Assembly: GCA_023228445.1 (NCBI GenBank)
Contig: JALOBD010000110.1
Coordinates: 1-7,123 of the forward strand
Source of the DNA: Sphaerochaeta sp.
GTDB lineage: Bacteria > Spirochaetota > Spirochaetia > Sphaerochaetales > Sphaerochaetaceae
Direction of reading: 5' to 3'
DNA: 7,123 nucleotides
Under the pieces are notes generated by a model. It worked only from the letters and a program-made list of their open reading frames with translations. It was not told where the DNA came from and did no database searches. Made by a program: the position numbers and the translations under genes. Positions 1-6,768 of the stretch are shown piece after piece (positions within the stretch are counted from its first letter, which is position 1; every line of letters starts with the position of its first letter).

Positions 1-855
1 CCGATGATGAAAGGACTGGAGTGTGTCTACCCGTACGAGGTCAATGACGCTGAGGAAGTGAAGGCGTTGATGAAGAAGTACGACCTTGCCATCTCGGCGG
101 TGAACGTGAACGTCAAGGCGGAGCCGGAGTTCCGTAACGGTGGACTGACTTCGCCGGACAAGAAGATCCGGGACAAGGCGGTACGATTCATCAAGGAGGC
201 CAAGGACTTTGCCGCAGCCATCGGTACCGACCAGGTGACGTGTTGTCCGCTGGGCGACGGGTATGAGTTCAACTTCCAGGCTGACTACTCCAAAAACTGG
301 CAGTACCTGCTGGAGACCTTCGGTGAAGCTGCCGCCTACCGAAACGAGATCACGCTCTTCATCGAGTACAAGCCCAGTGAGACGAGGGGGACGTGCTTCT
401 TGCCCAATGCAGCCAAGACGATCCTGCTGATCCAGCAGATCGGGCTCAAGGGCCTCGGCGTGACGCTTGATTTCGGTCACTCCATGTACGGCGGTGCCAA
501 CCCCGCCGAGGAGCTCTCCCTCATCCACGACAGTGGATTGCCGTACTACCTCCACATCAACGACAACGATGCGCGGTGGGACTGGGACTACTTTGCCGGC
601 AGCAAGCACCTGCTCGCCTACGCAGAGTTCCTCTACTATGCAAAGAAGTACGGCTACACCGGGTATCTGACCAGCGATACCTCTCCCACGAGATGGGATA
701 TCAAAAAGACCTTCGAGATCAACAACCGGATCACGGACAAGCTCCTGAAGGTCCTCGATGCAATGATAGGCGACGGGTTCGGCGACCTCATTGAACGAGG
801 GGACTACATGGAGACGTGGTTATTCATCGAAGAGCGGTTGTTCGGCCTGAAGTAA
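1..855 (+). CDS. TIM-barrel sugar isomerase/epimerase (xylose isomerase-like), 5' truncated by window edge
   Basis: Probable metal-dependent sugar isomerase or epimerase of the xylose isomerase-like TIM-barrel superfamily, acting in the cytoplasm on an unknown sugar. The frame is open from base 1. The ATG at 4 is probably internal, because the protein opens at the GLECVYPYE segment that normally ends the first barrel strand; I estimate a few dozen residues are missing. Numbering from that ATG, likely metal ligands are E121 (LFIEYKP), D156 and H159 (TLDFGH), H184 (YLHINDND) and D225 (LTSDTSP). The NDNDARWDWD segment resembles the loop after the ligand strand in L-rhamnose isomerase-like proteins. 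An Asp in the last ligand position also fits that branch better than tagatose epimerases, which have Glu. The region after about residue 250 is a helical tail (IGDGFGDLIERGDYMETW). The BKACE gene follows after 13 nt, so the two are probably co-transcribed. The superfamily is secure; the substrate is unknown. Confidence 0.82.
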   Translation, partial: PMMKGLECVYPYEVNDAEEVKALMKKYDLAISAVNVNVKAEPEFRNGGLTSPDKKIRDKAVRFIKEAKDFAAAIGTDQVTCCPLGDGYEFNFQADYSKNWQYLLETFGEAAAYRNEITLFIEYKPSETRGTCFLPNAAKTILLIQQIGLKGLGVTLDFGHSMYGGANPAEELSLIHDSGLPYYLHINDNDARWDWDYFAGSKHLLAYAEFLYYAKKYGYTGYLTSDTSPTRWDIKKTFEINNRITDKLLKVLDAMIGDGFGDLIERGDYMETWLFIEERLFGLK

Positions 856-868
856 ACGAGGAGGGTAC

Positions 869-1699
869 ATGCAGAGAAAAAAAATCATCATTGCCGTGGC
901 ACCGGTGGCCCATATGGAGAAGCAGGTACCGCCGCAGGTGACAAATCCTGTCGACCCGAAGAGGTTGGCAGCGGAGACGATCGCCTGCTGGAAGGCCGGC
1001 GCTTCGCTGGTCCACCTCCACGTCCGTGACGAAACAGGCAAACAAGTCGGGGACTTGGGTGTCTTCTCGCACACCATCGACATGATCAGGGCAGAGAGTG
1101 ACATAATCATCCAAGGCTCCACCGGAGGTGTCTCGACACTCTCGCTGGAAGATCGTTCCAAGTCGGTGAATGAGCCGAGGGTGCAGATGGCCTCGCTCAA
1201 CATGGGCTCGACGAACTTTGGTGACGGCGTCTACATCAACACCTGGGACGACATTCGCTACTGGGCAGTGAAGATGAAGAAGTTCGATGTCGCACCCGAG
1301 TTGGAGATCTTCGACCTCTCGATGATCAACACGATCGTGACCCTCGCAGAGGAGGGAGTGCTGGACCATCCACTGCACTTCAACTTCTCCCTCGGCTTCA
1401 AAGGCGCGTTGCCGGCTACCGCCGACAACCTGTTCAGGTTGAAGCAGGCCTTGCCGCCCGGCTCCTCCTGGAGCCTGCTCCACGAGGGGATGGAGGACTT
1501 CTCCCTCCTCGGTGTGGCCATCGGAAGCGGCGCCTCAGCCATCCGGGTAGGGTACGAGGACGGGTTTACCATCAGGGCCGGCAAGTATGCCACAAATGTC
1601 GAGCTGGTGACCCACGCCGCCATGCTCATCACAGCGATGGGGCATGAGGTTGCCACCGTGGAGGAAGCGCGCTCACTGTTACAAATCGCGAAGCGATAG
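869..1699 (+). CDS. Beta-keto acid cleavage enzyme (BKACE, DUF849 / Kce-like)
   Basis: Probable Zn-dependent beta-keto acid cleavage enzyme. Characterised relatives condense a 3-oxo acid with acetyl-CoA (or another acyl-CoA) and split it into acetoacetate and a new acyl-CoA; Kce of lysine fermentation is the prototype. The 276 residues match the family length. Visible family motifs are HLHVRD with H49 and H51 as expected Zn ligands, the STGG loop at 84-87, ASLNMGSTNFGD around 108-119, PELEIFD around 143-149, and IRVGYED with R226, E230 and D231; Kce's third Zn ligand is E230. It differs from Kce in the loop at 201-211, which reads WSLLHEGMEDF where Kce has a W-x(4)-GIG segment, and it has EDG in place of EDN. 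It therefore belongs to a divergent subgroup and its substrate should not be copied from Kce. The start is set by AGGAGGG at 859-865, three bases before the ATG. It lies 13 nt after the isomerase and 41 nt before the first regulator. Confidence 0.9.
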   Translation: MQRKKIIIAVAPVAHMEKQVPPQVTNPVDPKRLAAETIACWKAGASLVHLHVRDETGKQVGDLGVFSHTIDMIRAESDIIIQGSTGGVSTLSLEDRSKSVNEPRVQMASLNMGSTNFGDGVYINTWDDIRYWAVKMKKFDVAPELEIFDLSMINTIVTLAEEGVLDHPLHFNFSLGFKGALPATADNLFRLKQALPPGSSWSLLHEGMEDFSLLGVAIGSGASAIRVGYEDGFTIRAGKYATNVELVTHAAMLITAMGHEVATVEEARSLLQIAKR

Positions 1700-1708
1700 G
1701 GAGAATCT

Positions 1709-1744
1709 GTGCTCGAAGAAACTATTTTTGGGACTTCCAATTGA
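1709..1744 (+). CDS. Possible 11-codon leader peptide coupled to the first GntR gene
   Basis: A GTG at 1709 lies five bases after AGGGAG (1698-1703). It opens an 11-codon frame encoding MLEETIFGTSN, which stops at TGA 1742-1744. That stop overlaps the TTG at 1741-1743, which can start the GntR gene, giving a TTGA overlap like the familiar ATGA coupling junction. The GntR gene lacks a clear ribosome site of its own, so coupled re-initiation is a reasonable explanation. The frame is very short and could be chance. A programmed or mutational -1 shift at the run of five T (1725-1729) would also join this start to the GntR frame. Confidence 0.3.
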   Translation: MLEETIFGTSN

Positions 1745-2454
1745 ACCTTCTCCCGTTTGGTACTACTATTATGCCCATGGAACCGATTTCCACCTTCTAC
1801 GATGATTTGGGAACCAAGGCTTACAAACGGATCAAGGAGATGATTGTCAGCGGAGAGCTCAAGCCTGGGCAGAAGCTGTTGCAGGAGGAGATGGCAAATC
1901 TGTTGGGGGTCTCACGAACCCCACTGCTCCAGGCAATCGGGAAGCTTGAACGGGAGAACTTGGTCTTGACGATCCCTCGCCGGGGATCGCATGTCAGGCA
2001 CTTCTCCGAGCAAGAGTTCCTCGATGTCTTTGATATCCGTGGACAGCTGGAACCGATGGGGGCCTACCAAGCCGCCAAACATATTGATGATGACGGGCTG
2101 GAGCTGCTTGCGAATCTGATCGAATGCCAACGACGGGCTGCCTCCCACAACAAAGCGCACGAGCTCCACGAGGCGGACAAGGAGTTCCACTTGGCGATCA
2201 TGCGCAGCAGCGGCAACCACTTTCTCCATGATATCCTCAGAGCATACGCCAATGCCCTCTGTGATAGTGAACGACTGCTGAAAAGTCCGCAGCAACGGAT
2301 AGACGAGCATGAGAATATACTCTCGGCACTGCGAGAGCACGATCCGCTGAGCGCACGGGAGCTGATGTACTATCATATAAACGGAGGTGCACGGGCCAAG
2401 CTGGAATCACTGCTGGGCAAGAAGGGCAAACAAGTCGATGACACAGAAGATTGA
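1741..2454 (+). CDS. GntR-family regulator with FCD ligand domain (first of a tandem pair)
   Basis: Cytoplasmic DNA-binding regulator of the FadR/FCD branch of GntR. Counting from the TTG start, residues about 24-88 are the winged helix-turn-helix: KAYKRIKEMIVSGELKPGQ, then LLGVSRTPLLQAIGKLE as recognition region, then the wing PRRGSHVR. Residues about 92-225 are an all-helical FCD domain with the usual metal-ligand set D146 and H150 (DKEFH), H190 (DEHENIL) and H212 (YYHING). FCD regulators typically bind organic acids or sugar acids and repress adjacent catabolic genes. The start is uncertain: the TTG at 1741 overlaps the stop of a possible leader ORF, while ATGs at 1771 and 1777 lie nearer the conserved core, and none has a strong Shine-Dalgarno site. 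The 3' end overlaps the next regulator gene by 17 nt. Effector and operator are not identifiable from the sequence alone. Confidence 0.88.
   Translation: MNLLPFGTTIMPMEPISTFYDDLGTKAYKRIKEMIVSGELKPGQKLLQEEMANLLGVSRTPLLQAIGKLERENLVLTIPRRGSHVRHFSEQEFLDVFDIRGQLEPMGAYQAAKHIDDDGLELLANLIECQRRAASHNKAHELHEADKEFHLAIMRSSGNHFLHDILRAYANALCDSERLLKSPQQRIDEHENILSALREHDPLSARELMYYHINGGARAKLESLLGKKGKQVDDTED
2421..2426 (+). promoter_or_regulatory. Ribosome binding site supporting the ATG at 2438
   Basis: GAAGGG lies 11 nt before the ATG at 2438, inside the end of the upstream GntR gene. It favours this start over the in-frame GTG at 2387, whose purine-rich stretch (GGAG) abuts the start codon with no usable spacing and whose first 17 codons do not look like a GntR N-terminus. 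Confidence 0.5.
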
Positions 2455-3109
2455 AAACAAAGCGTTGCGCGACTACATATACGAACAGATCCTCGATCTG
2501 ATCGATCGGGGAGTTCTTCGTGTCGGGCAAAAGATCAACAAGAAAGAGCTTGGCAAACGTTTTGGGGTGAGCCAGACACCGATCAACGATGCGCTGAACA
2601 AGCTGGTCGGGGAGCGCTACATTGAAGTCCAGCCCCGCAAGGGGTACTTTATCCGAGAGTTTGGCACGGATGAGTTTTGCCAGATCTTTGAGATGCGCGC
2701 AGGCCTTGAGGGGATTGCGGCCCGCCTCTGCTGCGAGAACGCGAGCGAGGAGGAGTTGCACCGGCTCGTCACCTCCTTTGACGGCTTCACCCTCCCCCTC
2801 GATGAGGAGGAGATGAAGCGGTACTATGAGGTGGACCGGTGGTTTCACGAGAAGATCGTGCAGTACTCGGCCAACGCCTTCATCTATGATGCGCTCAAGA
2901 CAACCGGCTTCCAGTCCCGCAGTTATCAGAAAGGCTTGGTCAGAGGTCCCGAGATCACGCTGCCCGAGCACATGATGATCATCGATGCATTGAAGGATCG
3001 TGATGGAGAGCGTGCCCAAAGGATGACGATCTTCCACCTCCTCAACAGCCGTGATGTCTTCAAGTTTCGGATGAACCAGCGCAACAATGTGAAACCGGAA
3101 AGACCGTGA
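2438..3109 (+). CDS. GntR-family regulator with FCD ligand domain (second of a tandem pair)
   Basis: A second FadR/FCD-type GntR regulator of 223 residues, counted from the ATG at 2438. Residues about 8-73 form the winged helix-turn-helix: RDYIYEQILDLIDRGVLRVGQ, recognition region FGVSQTPINDALNKLV, wing PRKGYFIR. The FCD domain covers about 77-210 and keeps the metal-ligand pattern D133 and H137 (DRWFH), H178 (LPEHMMI) and H200 (IFHLLN). It starts inside the first GntR gene (17-nt overlap, different frame), so the pair is probably translationally coupled. By eye the two proteins share the family framework but differ widely in both the recognition helix and the effector domain. They therefore probably bind different sites or ligands and are not a recent duplication. 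The tail after 205 is basic and polar. A 54-nt gap separates it from the downstream epimerase. Confidence 0.88.
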   Translation: MTQKIENKALRDYIYEQILDLIDRGVLRVGQKINKKELGKRFGVSQTPINDALNKLVGERYIEVQPRKGYFIREFGTDEFCQIFEMRAGLEGIAARLCCENASEEELHRLVTSFDGFTLPLDEEEMKRYYEVDRWFHEKIVQYSANAFIYDALKTTGFQSRSYQKGLVRGPEITLPEHMMIIDALKDRDGERAQRMTIFHLLNSRDVFKFRMNQRNNVKPERP

Positions 3110-3150
3110 CACTGCGCTTGCGTCTCTTGTAGCATGGTATCCATCTTTCC

Positions 3151-3156
3151 AGGAGG
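3151..3156 (+). promoter_or_regulatory. Strong Shine-Dalgarno site deciding the epimerase start
   Basis: A perfect AGGAGG lies seven bases before the ATG at 3164. The in-frame ATG at 3134 has no comparable site, and its ten extra residues precede the natural first barrel strand, which begins MKIAATTLS. The start at 3164 is therefore preferred. Confidence 0.85.
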
Positions 3157-3163
3157 CCTATCG

Positions 3164-4000
3164 ATGAAGATTGCAGCGACGACGCTCTCTCCAAACCTTG
3201 GCATTGAGGCAAAGTTCTCCCTCTTTTGTGGAGATTTTGACACTCGAGTCGCCAAGATTGCCCACGCGGGCTTTGACGGGGTGGAGTTGCTTCCCCTCGA
3301 CCCCCTGCATGTCGATGCGAGGGTGGTGTGCAAGACGCTGGACGCACACCGCCTCACGGTCGCTGCGATCGCCAGTGGGATCCAGGCCTCAGTCGGTGGT
3401 CTCACGCTGGTCAACGATGACCCTGACATCGAGCACGCTGCCCTCAAACGGATGTTCGGCCTCATCGATCTTGCCCAGGCATGCCGTGCGGGCGTAGTGA
3501 CCCTCGGTTCTTTTCGAGGACGACTGAGCGGTCCTGCTGACGCAGGAGCCGAACGGCTCTGCCGTCTCCTTGGGCGAATCTGTGACTATGGGATGGAACG
3601 AGGGGTGACCATTGCACTCGAGCCGGTGAATCGGTATGAGGATGGATACCTCAATACGGCCAGCGACGTGGTCAGGATCATCGAGCGGGTCGGAAGAAAG
3701 AATCTGGGCATCCTCTTGGACACATTCCATATGAATATCGAGGAGGCGGACATCCTTGAGGTCGTCACGCGCTCCTCTTCACACATCGCCCACGTCCACA
3801 TCGCCGACTCCAACCGGCTGAGCCCAGGCTCGGGCCACTTCGCCTTTGCCCCGCTGCTCACCCGCCTCCAGGAGTGCGGCTACACCGGATGGCTCAGTGC
3901 CGAACTGCTGGCACTGCCCACCGCAGATGAGGCGGGGGCGGCCACCGGATCTGCATTGAAGCACCTGCTCAAGGCCACAGCAGGATCTCCTGCCCCGTAA
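3164..4000 (+). CDS. TIM-barrel sugar epimerase, D-tagatose/D-psicose 3-epimerase-like
   Basis: Probable metal-dependent ketose epimerase or isomerase of the xylose isomerase-like TIM-barrel superfamily, 278 residues. Family motifs are clear. The first strand is MKIAATTLSP, followed by the GFDGVELLP strand. ALEPVNRYEDGYLNT carries E153, LLDTFHMNIEE carries D186 and H189, and HVHIADSNRLSPGSGH carries H212 and R218. The last ligand is E247 in WLSAELL. The E, D, H, E set with the EPVNRYE and DTFHMNIEE signatures is characteristic of the D-tagatose 3-epimerase / D-psicose 3-epimerase group; hydroxypyruvate isomerase is a related alternative. It acts in the cytoplasm, probably interconverting ketoses or ketose derivatives of the pathway. 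The C-terminus after about 250 is Ala-rich and shows no motif. It is the last gene of the left arm and converges on the transketolase gene with a 21-nt gap. I see no hairpin with a T-tract terminator there. Confidence 0.85.
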   Translation: MKIAATTLSPNLGIEAKFSLFCGDFDTRVAKIAHAGFDGVELLPLDPLHVDARVVCKTLDAHRLTVAAIASGIQASVGGLTLVNDDPDIEHAALKRMFGLIDLAQACRAGVVTLGSFRGRLSGPADAGAERLCRLLGRICDYGMERGVTIALEPVNRYEDGYLNTASDVVRIIERVGRKNLGILLDTFHMNIEEADILEVVTRSSSHIAHVHIADSNRLSPGSGHFAFAPLLTRLQECGYTGWLSAELLALPTADEAGAATGSALKHLLKATAGSPAP

Positions 4001-4021
4001 GAGCGCATCGAAGGCACCCCG

Positions 4022-4960
4022 CTACCCAAGGAGCTCGTGCGCTGCACCAACAATCCCGTCCACCGTGATGCCGTTCTTCTCCAAGAGCCGCTCATAGGGG
4101 GCGGACTCCCCGAACTGATCCTGTACCCCGATCCGTCTCATCCTCACGGTTCCGAACTCGCTGACAATCTCTGCCACCGCACTGCCCAAGCCGTTTATGA
4201 TGGTATGGTCCTCCACCGTGATGATCCCCTTCGTCGCAGCAATTGAAGCGAGCACCGCCTCACGGTCGATCGGCTTGATGGTGTGCATATCCAACAAGCG
4301 CACCGAGATGGACCACTCCTCCAGCTGGGCAGCAGCCCTCCTGCAGAGGCCGAGCACCGCTCCCGTGCTGATGATTGTTATATCGGTCCCCTCGCTGTGG
4401 AGCACCGCCTTGCCGATTTCAAACTCGTCCTGGTCGTCATAGATGAATGGTACGGCATCCCGGGTGAAGCGAAGGTAGACCGGCCCGTCATACGCGGCGG
4501 CGGCTTTTACCAGCGCCTTCGTCGAAGCAAAATCTGCCGGTGCCACAACCGTCATGTTGGCCAGGGTGCGCAGCAGCCCCATATCCTCGATCCCCTGGTG
4601 GCTTGCCCCGTCGTTCGCCGGGGTGAGGCCGCCGTGGGAGCAGGCAATCTTCACATTCAGCTCAGGGTAACAGACCTCTTGGCGGATTTGCTCGAGCATC
4701 CGCATGCTGCCAAACACCGCGTATGTCGTGACAAAGGGGATCTTGCCACACGTGGCCAGACCAGCGGCCACACCACAGGCGTTCTGTTCGGCGATCCCCA
4801 CGTTGATGTGTTGTTGGGGCAACTGCCGGGCAAACTCGACGGTCTTGCACGATCGCCCGATGTCACAGTCTATGACATAGATGCGGGAATCGTCTCTTCC
4901 CAGCTCCAAAATCGCCTCGCCATATGCATCACGGGTCGCCCTTCCTTGTATAGTGCTCAT
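4022..4960 (-). CDS. Transketolase, C-terminal subunit (split transketolase)
   Basis: The pyrimidine-binding plus C-terminal domain half of a two-subunit transketolase, 312 residues, the usual length for this half. It transfers a two-carbon ketol unit between sugar phosphates, or between specialised substrates, using thiamine diphosphate. E58 in NVGIAEQN is the conserved glutamate that activates the cofactor. SHGGLTPANDGASHQGIEDM (109-128) is the Pyr-domain loop, and YLRFTRD around 162-168 is a phosphate/substrate-binding Arg region. LLDMHTIKPID and VEDHTIINGLGS mark the C-terminal domain. Its ATG overlaps the stop of the N-terminal subunit gene in an ATGA junction (4957-4960), and AAGGAGA (complement of 4967-4973) is the ribosome site, which together should keep subunit output balanced. 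The domain halves and order are certain. The physiological substrate is not: split transketolases also serve dedicated routes such as apulose-4-phosphate (AptA/AptB) and sulfosugar (sulfo-TK) pathways. Confidence 0.95.
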   Translation of the reverse strand: MSTIQGRATRDAYGEAILELGRDDSRIYVIDCDIGRSCKTVEFARQLPQQHINVGIAEQNACGVAAGLATCGKIPFVTTYAVFGSMRMLEQIRQEVCYPELNVKIACSHGGLTPANDGASHQGIEDMGLLRTLANMTVVAPADFASTKALVKAAAAYDGPVYLRFTRDAVPFIYDDQDEFEIGKAVLHSEGTDITIISTGAVLGLCRRAAAQLEEWSISVRLLDMHTIKPIDREAVLASIAATKGIITVEDHTIINGLGSAVAEIVSEFGTVRMRRIGVQDQFGESAPYERLLEKNGITVDGIVGAAHELLG

Positions 4961-5805
4961 CTGCTCTCTCCTTCAATCTCGGCCATGGCGCGCGCAAACT
5001 CCTCGTCATTGGGGGCCTGGCCATGCCAGTTGGTGACATCTTCCATAAAGGAGACACCCTTGCCCTTCACCGTCTTGGCGACAATGGCGACGGGCAACCC
5101 GCTGTCGTTGTCCCGTATCCGATCAAAGACGGAGGTGATCTGGACCAGGTCATGCCCATCAATGACATGGGTCCAGAGGCCGAACGCGTTCAGCTTCGCC
5201 TCCAAATCCCCCAGTGGCATCACCACACTGCAGGTATCGTCATTTTGAATGTTGTTGTTGTCGATGATGACCACGAGGTTGTCGAGCTTGTACTTTGATG
5301 CAGTCTGCAGCGCCTCCCAAATCTGCCCCTCTTGCGTCTCCCCATCGCCTACCAGAGAGAAGACCCGGTACCCCTTTCCATCGCGCTTGCCCGCGATGGC
5401 CATGCCAACGGCAGTGGAGAGGCCCTGGCCCAACGACCCCGTGCTGATATCGATCCCCGGGCACCGCTTCATGTCGGGGTGCCCCTGCAACATCGACCCC
5501 TCCTTGCGCAGGGTATAGATCGTCTCATACGGAAAGTAGCCTCGCAGCGCCAAGGCCGAGTAGAGGACCGGGCACACATGGCCTTTGGAGAGGACAAAGC
5601 GGTCCCGGTCGGGCCAGCGGGGATCCTCTGGCTTGATGCGCAGCTCATGAAAGTAGAGCGTGGCTACGATTTCACTGGCTGACAGCGATCCGCCGGGATG
5701 TCCCGATTGGGCCGCGTGGATCATCGTCAAGAGCGTCTTTCGCAGCTCTTTGGTGGATGCTCGAAGCGAATCTATCAACGTATCGTCTACAAGTTCTTGT
5801 CTCAT
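4957..5805 (-). CDS. Transketolase, N-terminal subunit (split transketolase)
   Basis: The diphosphate-binding (PP) domain half of a two-subunit transketolase, 282 residues, the usual length. The thiamine diphosphate/metal motif starts at GDGETQEGQIWEA (153-165) and ends in the Asn cluster DNNN (182-185). Active-site histidines are H36 in SGHPGGSLS, H76 in LSKGHVCP, H109 in QGHPDM and H261 in NWHGQAPN. GSLGQGLS (123-130) is the conserved cofactor loop. The gene follows the transporter with a 9-nt gap; its ribosome site, AAGGAG (complement of 5811-5816), overlaps the transporter stop codon. It overlaps the C-terminal subunit gene by 4 nt. This layout indicates one transcript reading transporter, N half, C half. 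No catalytic residue appears to be missing, so the enzyme should be active. The substrate cannot be told from these residues. Confidence 0.95.
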   Translation of the reverse strand: MRQELVDDTLIDSLRASTKELRKTLLTMIHAAQSGHPGGSLSASEIVATLYFHELRIKPEDPRWPDRDRFVLSKGHVCPVLYSALALRGYFPYETIYTLRKEGSMLQGHPDMKRCPGIDISTGSLGQGLSTAVGMAIAGKRDGKGYRVFSLVGDGETQEGQIWEALQTASKYKLDNLVVIIDNNNIQNDDTCSVVMPLGDLEAKLNAFGLWTHVIDGHDLVQITSVFDRIRDNDSGLPVAIVAKTVKGKGVSFMEDVTNWHGQAPNDEEFARAMAEIEGESR

Positions 5806-5814
5806 ACAAACTCC

Positions 5815-6738
5815 TTACTCCTGGATATTCTGCAATCGAGACCCTCTCGCCGCCCGGATGGTGAAGAGAAGGGAGAACGTGATCCCCATCGGGATGAGGA
5901 CAATCCCCGCATACTGGCGGATGCTGTACTGACCGCTGAGAAACACAAGCTCAAAGATGACGGTGACGATTGTCTCAAAGCAACAGATGATCGCCGCTAT
6001 GGAACTCTCCACGTATTTGGCACCGAGGTTGAAGGCGTAGAAGGCACCGATGGAGGAGATGAAGACCAAGCCGGCCACTCCATACCACGCCGATGGATGG
6101 AATGAGAACTCATGGGGCCCGGTGAACAGGAGGAGGAGCGCGGTGATGACGGCTCCGGTGGTCATCGTATAGGTTGTGATGACGGCACTGGAGACGGGCA
6201 GGACCTCGGGGTGCTTGATGCTCGTCACATACCACCCGTAGAGCAACATGGAAGCAACGGAGAGCAGCACCCCCAGGGTGCTGATCCTCATATCGGACAT
6301 GTCGAGGGTCATGACGATGCCGATGAAGATCACCACGTACCCGATCACATTGGTCAGGCGCAAACGCTCCCGCCCTTTGATGGCTGCGATGATCATCACC
6401 CAGGCGGGATAGCCGTAGAAGATCGCCTGCACCACCCCCATCGGCATCGTCTGGAATGCATAGAACTTGGCGACGATCACAAGGGTGAAGGGAAGGCCGA
6501 CGTTCACGACAATCCGCAGCGCCGTCCTCGTGGGGGTCATCAGCTCCCGTGCCCTGCCCGTCAACAGTTGGAAGCTGATGAGGATCAGGGCTGCCCCACC
6601 GAAGCGGAGCAACACAAGCTCGAGGGGGAGCATCCCTCCGTCATATGAGATTCGTGTAAAGATTGGCATCAAACCATAGCCAACTGTCGCACTGAAAATC
6701 AGTATCAAACTTGTGGTCCGTTTCATATGTGCCATCAT
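5815..6738 (-). CDS. DMT-superfamily (EamA) transporter, 10 membrane segments
   Basis: Integral inner-membrane protein of the drug/metabolite transporter superfamily. Its 307 residues carry about ten hydrophobic segments, roughly at 9-30, 38-60, 74-95, 98-119, 127-146, 154-173, 183-205, 217-238, 245-267 and 274-294, arranged as two EamA repeats. Typical features are the early GYGLMPIFTRISYDGG loop, LVLLRFGGAAL in the second helix, and FETIVTVIFELVFLSG near the end of the second repeat. The basic tail (RAARGSRLQN) fits a cytoplasmic C-terminus. Family members export or import metabolites and include sugar and rhamnose carriers, so uptake of the pathway substrate or export of a product is a reasonable inference. 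It is the first gene of the right-arm operon. The start is ambiguous between ATGs at 6738, 6735 and 6726 (the last gives MKRTTSL); no strong ribosome site separates them. Confidence 0.88.
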   Translation of the reverse strand: MMAHMKRTTSLILIFSATVGYGLMPIFTRISYDGGMLPLELVLLRFGGAALILISFQLLTGRARELMTPTRTALRIVVNVGLPFTLVIVAKFYAFQTMPMGVVQAIFYGYPAWVMIIAAIKGRERLRLTNVIGYVVIFIGIVMTLDMSDMRISTLGVLLSVASMLLYGWYVTSIKHPEVLPVSSAVITTYTMTTGAVITALLLLFTGPHEFSFHPSAWYGVAGLVFISSIGAFYAFNLGAKYVESSIAAIICCFETIVTVIFELVFLSGQYSIRQYAGIVLIPMGITFSLLFTIRAARGSRLQNIQE

Positions 6739-6768
6739 ATACCAGATTCTTCATGTTGTCAGCATAAA

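Noticed and set aside
824..1483. A 219-codon minus-strand frame over the BKACE gene
   Set aside because: Antisense to a gene with complete family motifs; no domain, ribosome site or neighbour supports it.
2387..2437. GTG at 2387 as the start of the second GntR regulator
   Set aside because: The ribosome-like bases abut the codon and the extra 17 residues (MHGPSWNHCW...) are merely the first regulator's coding sequence read in another frame; the ATG at 2438 gives a normal GntR start.
2237..3112. A 291-codon open frame on the minus strand across the two regulator genes
   Set aside because: It lies antisense to two clear GntR/FCD genes and its translation has no recognisable domain; it is a shadow frame of GC-rich coding DNA.
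3134..3163. ATG at 3134 as the start of the second TIM-barrel gene
   Set aside because: It lacks a ribosome site, whereas AGGAGG at 3151-3156 points clearly to the ATG at 3164.
3980..4043. Possible transcription terminator between the converging arms: GCAGGATCTCCTGC at 3980-3993 and an AGCGCA/TGCGCT pair at 4002-4007 and 4038-4043
   Set aside because: The first has almost no loop and lies in coding sequence; the second has a 30-nt loop. Neither is followed by a T-tract in either direction, so neither is called as a terminator.
4283..5248. A 321-codon open frame on the plus strand across the transketolase genes
   Set aside because: It is antisense to both transketolase halves, which carry full catalytic motifs. 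The product has low-complexity, frame-shadow composition.
6112..6648. A 178-codon plus-strand frame inside the transporter gene, rich in Gly, Asp and His
   Set aside because: This composition is typical of the reverse complement of membrane-protein codons; the minus-strand reading gives a clear 10-helix transporter.
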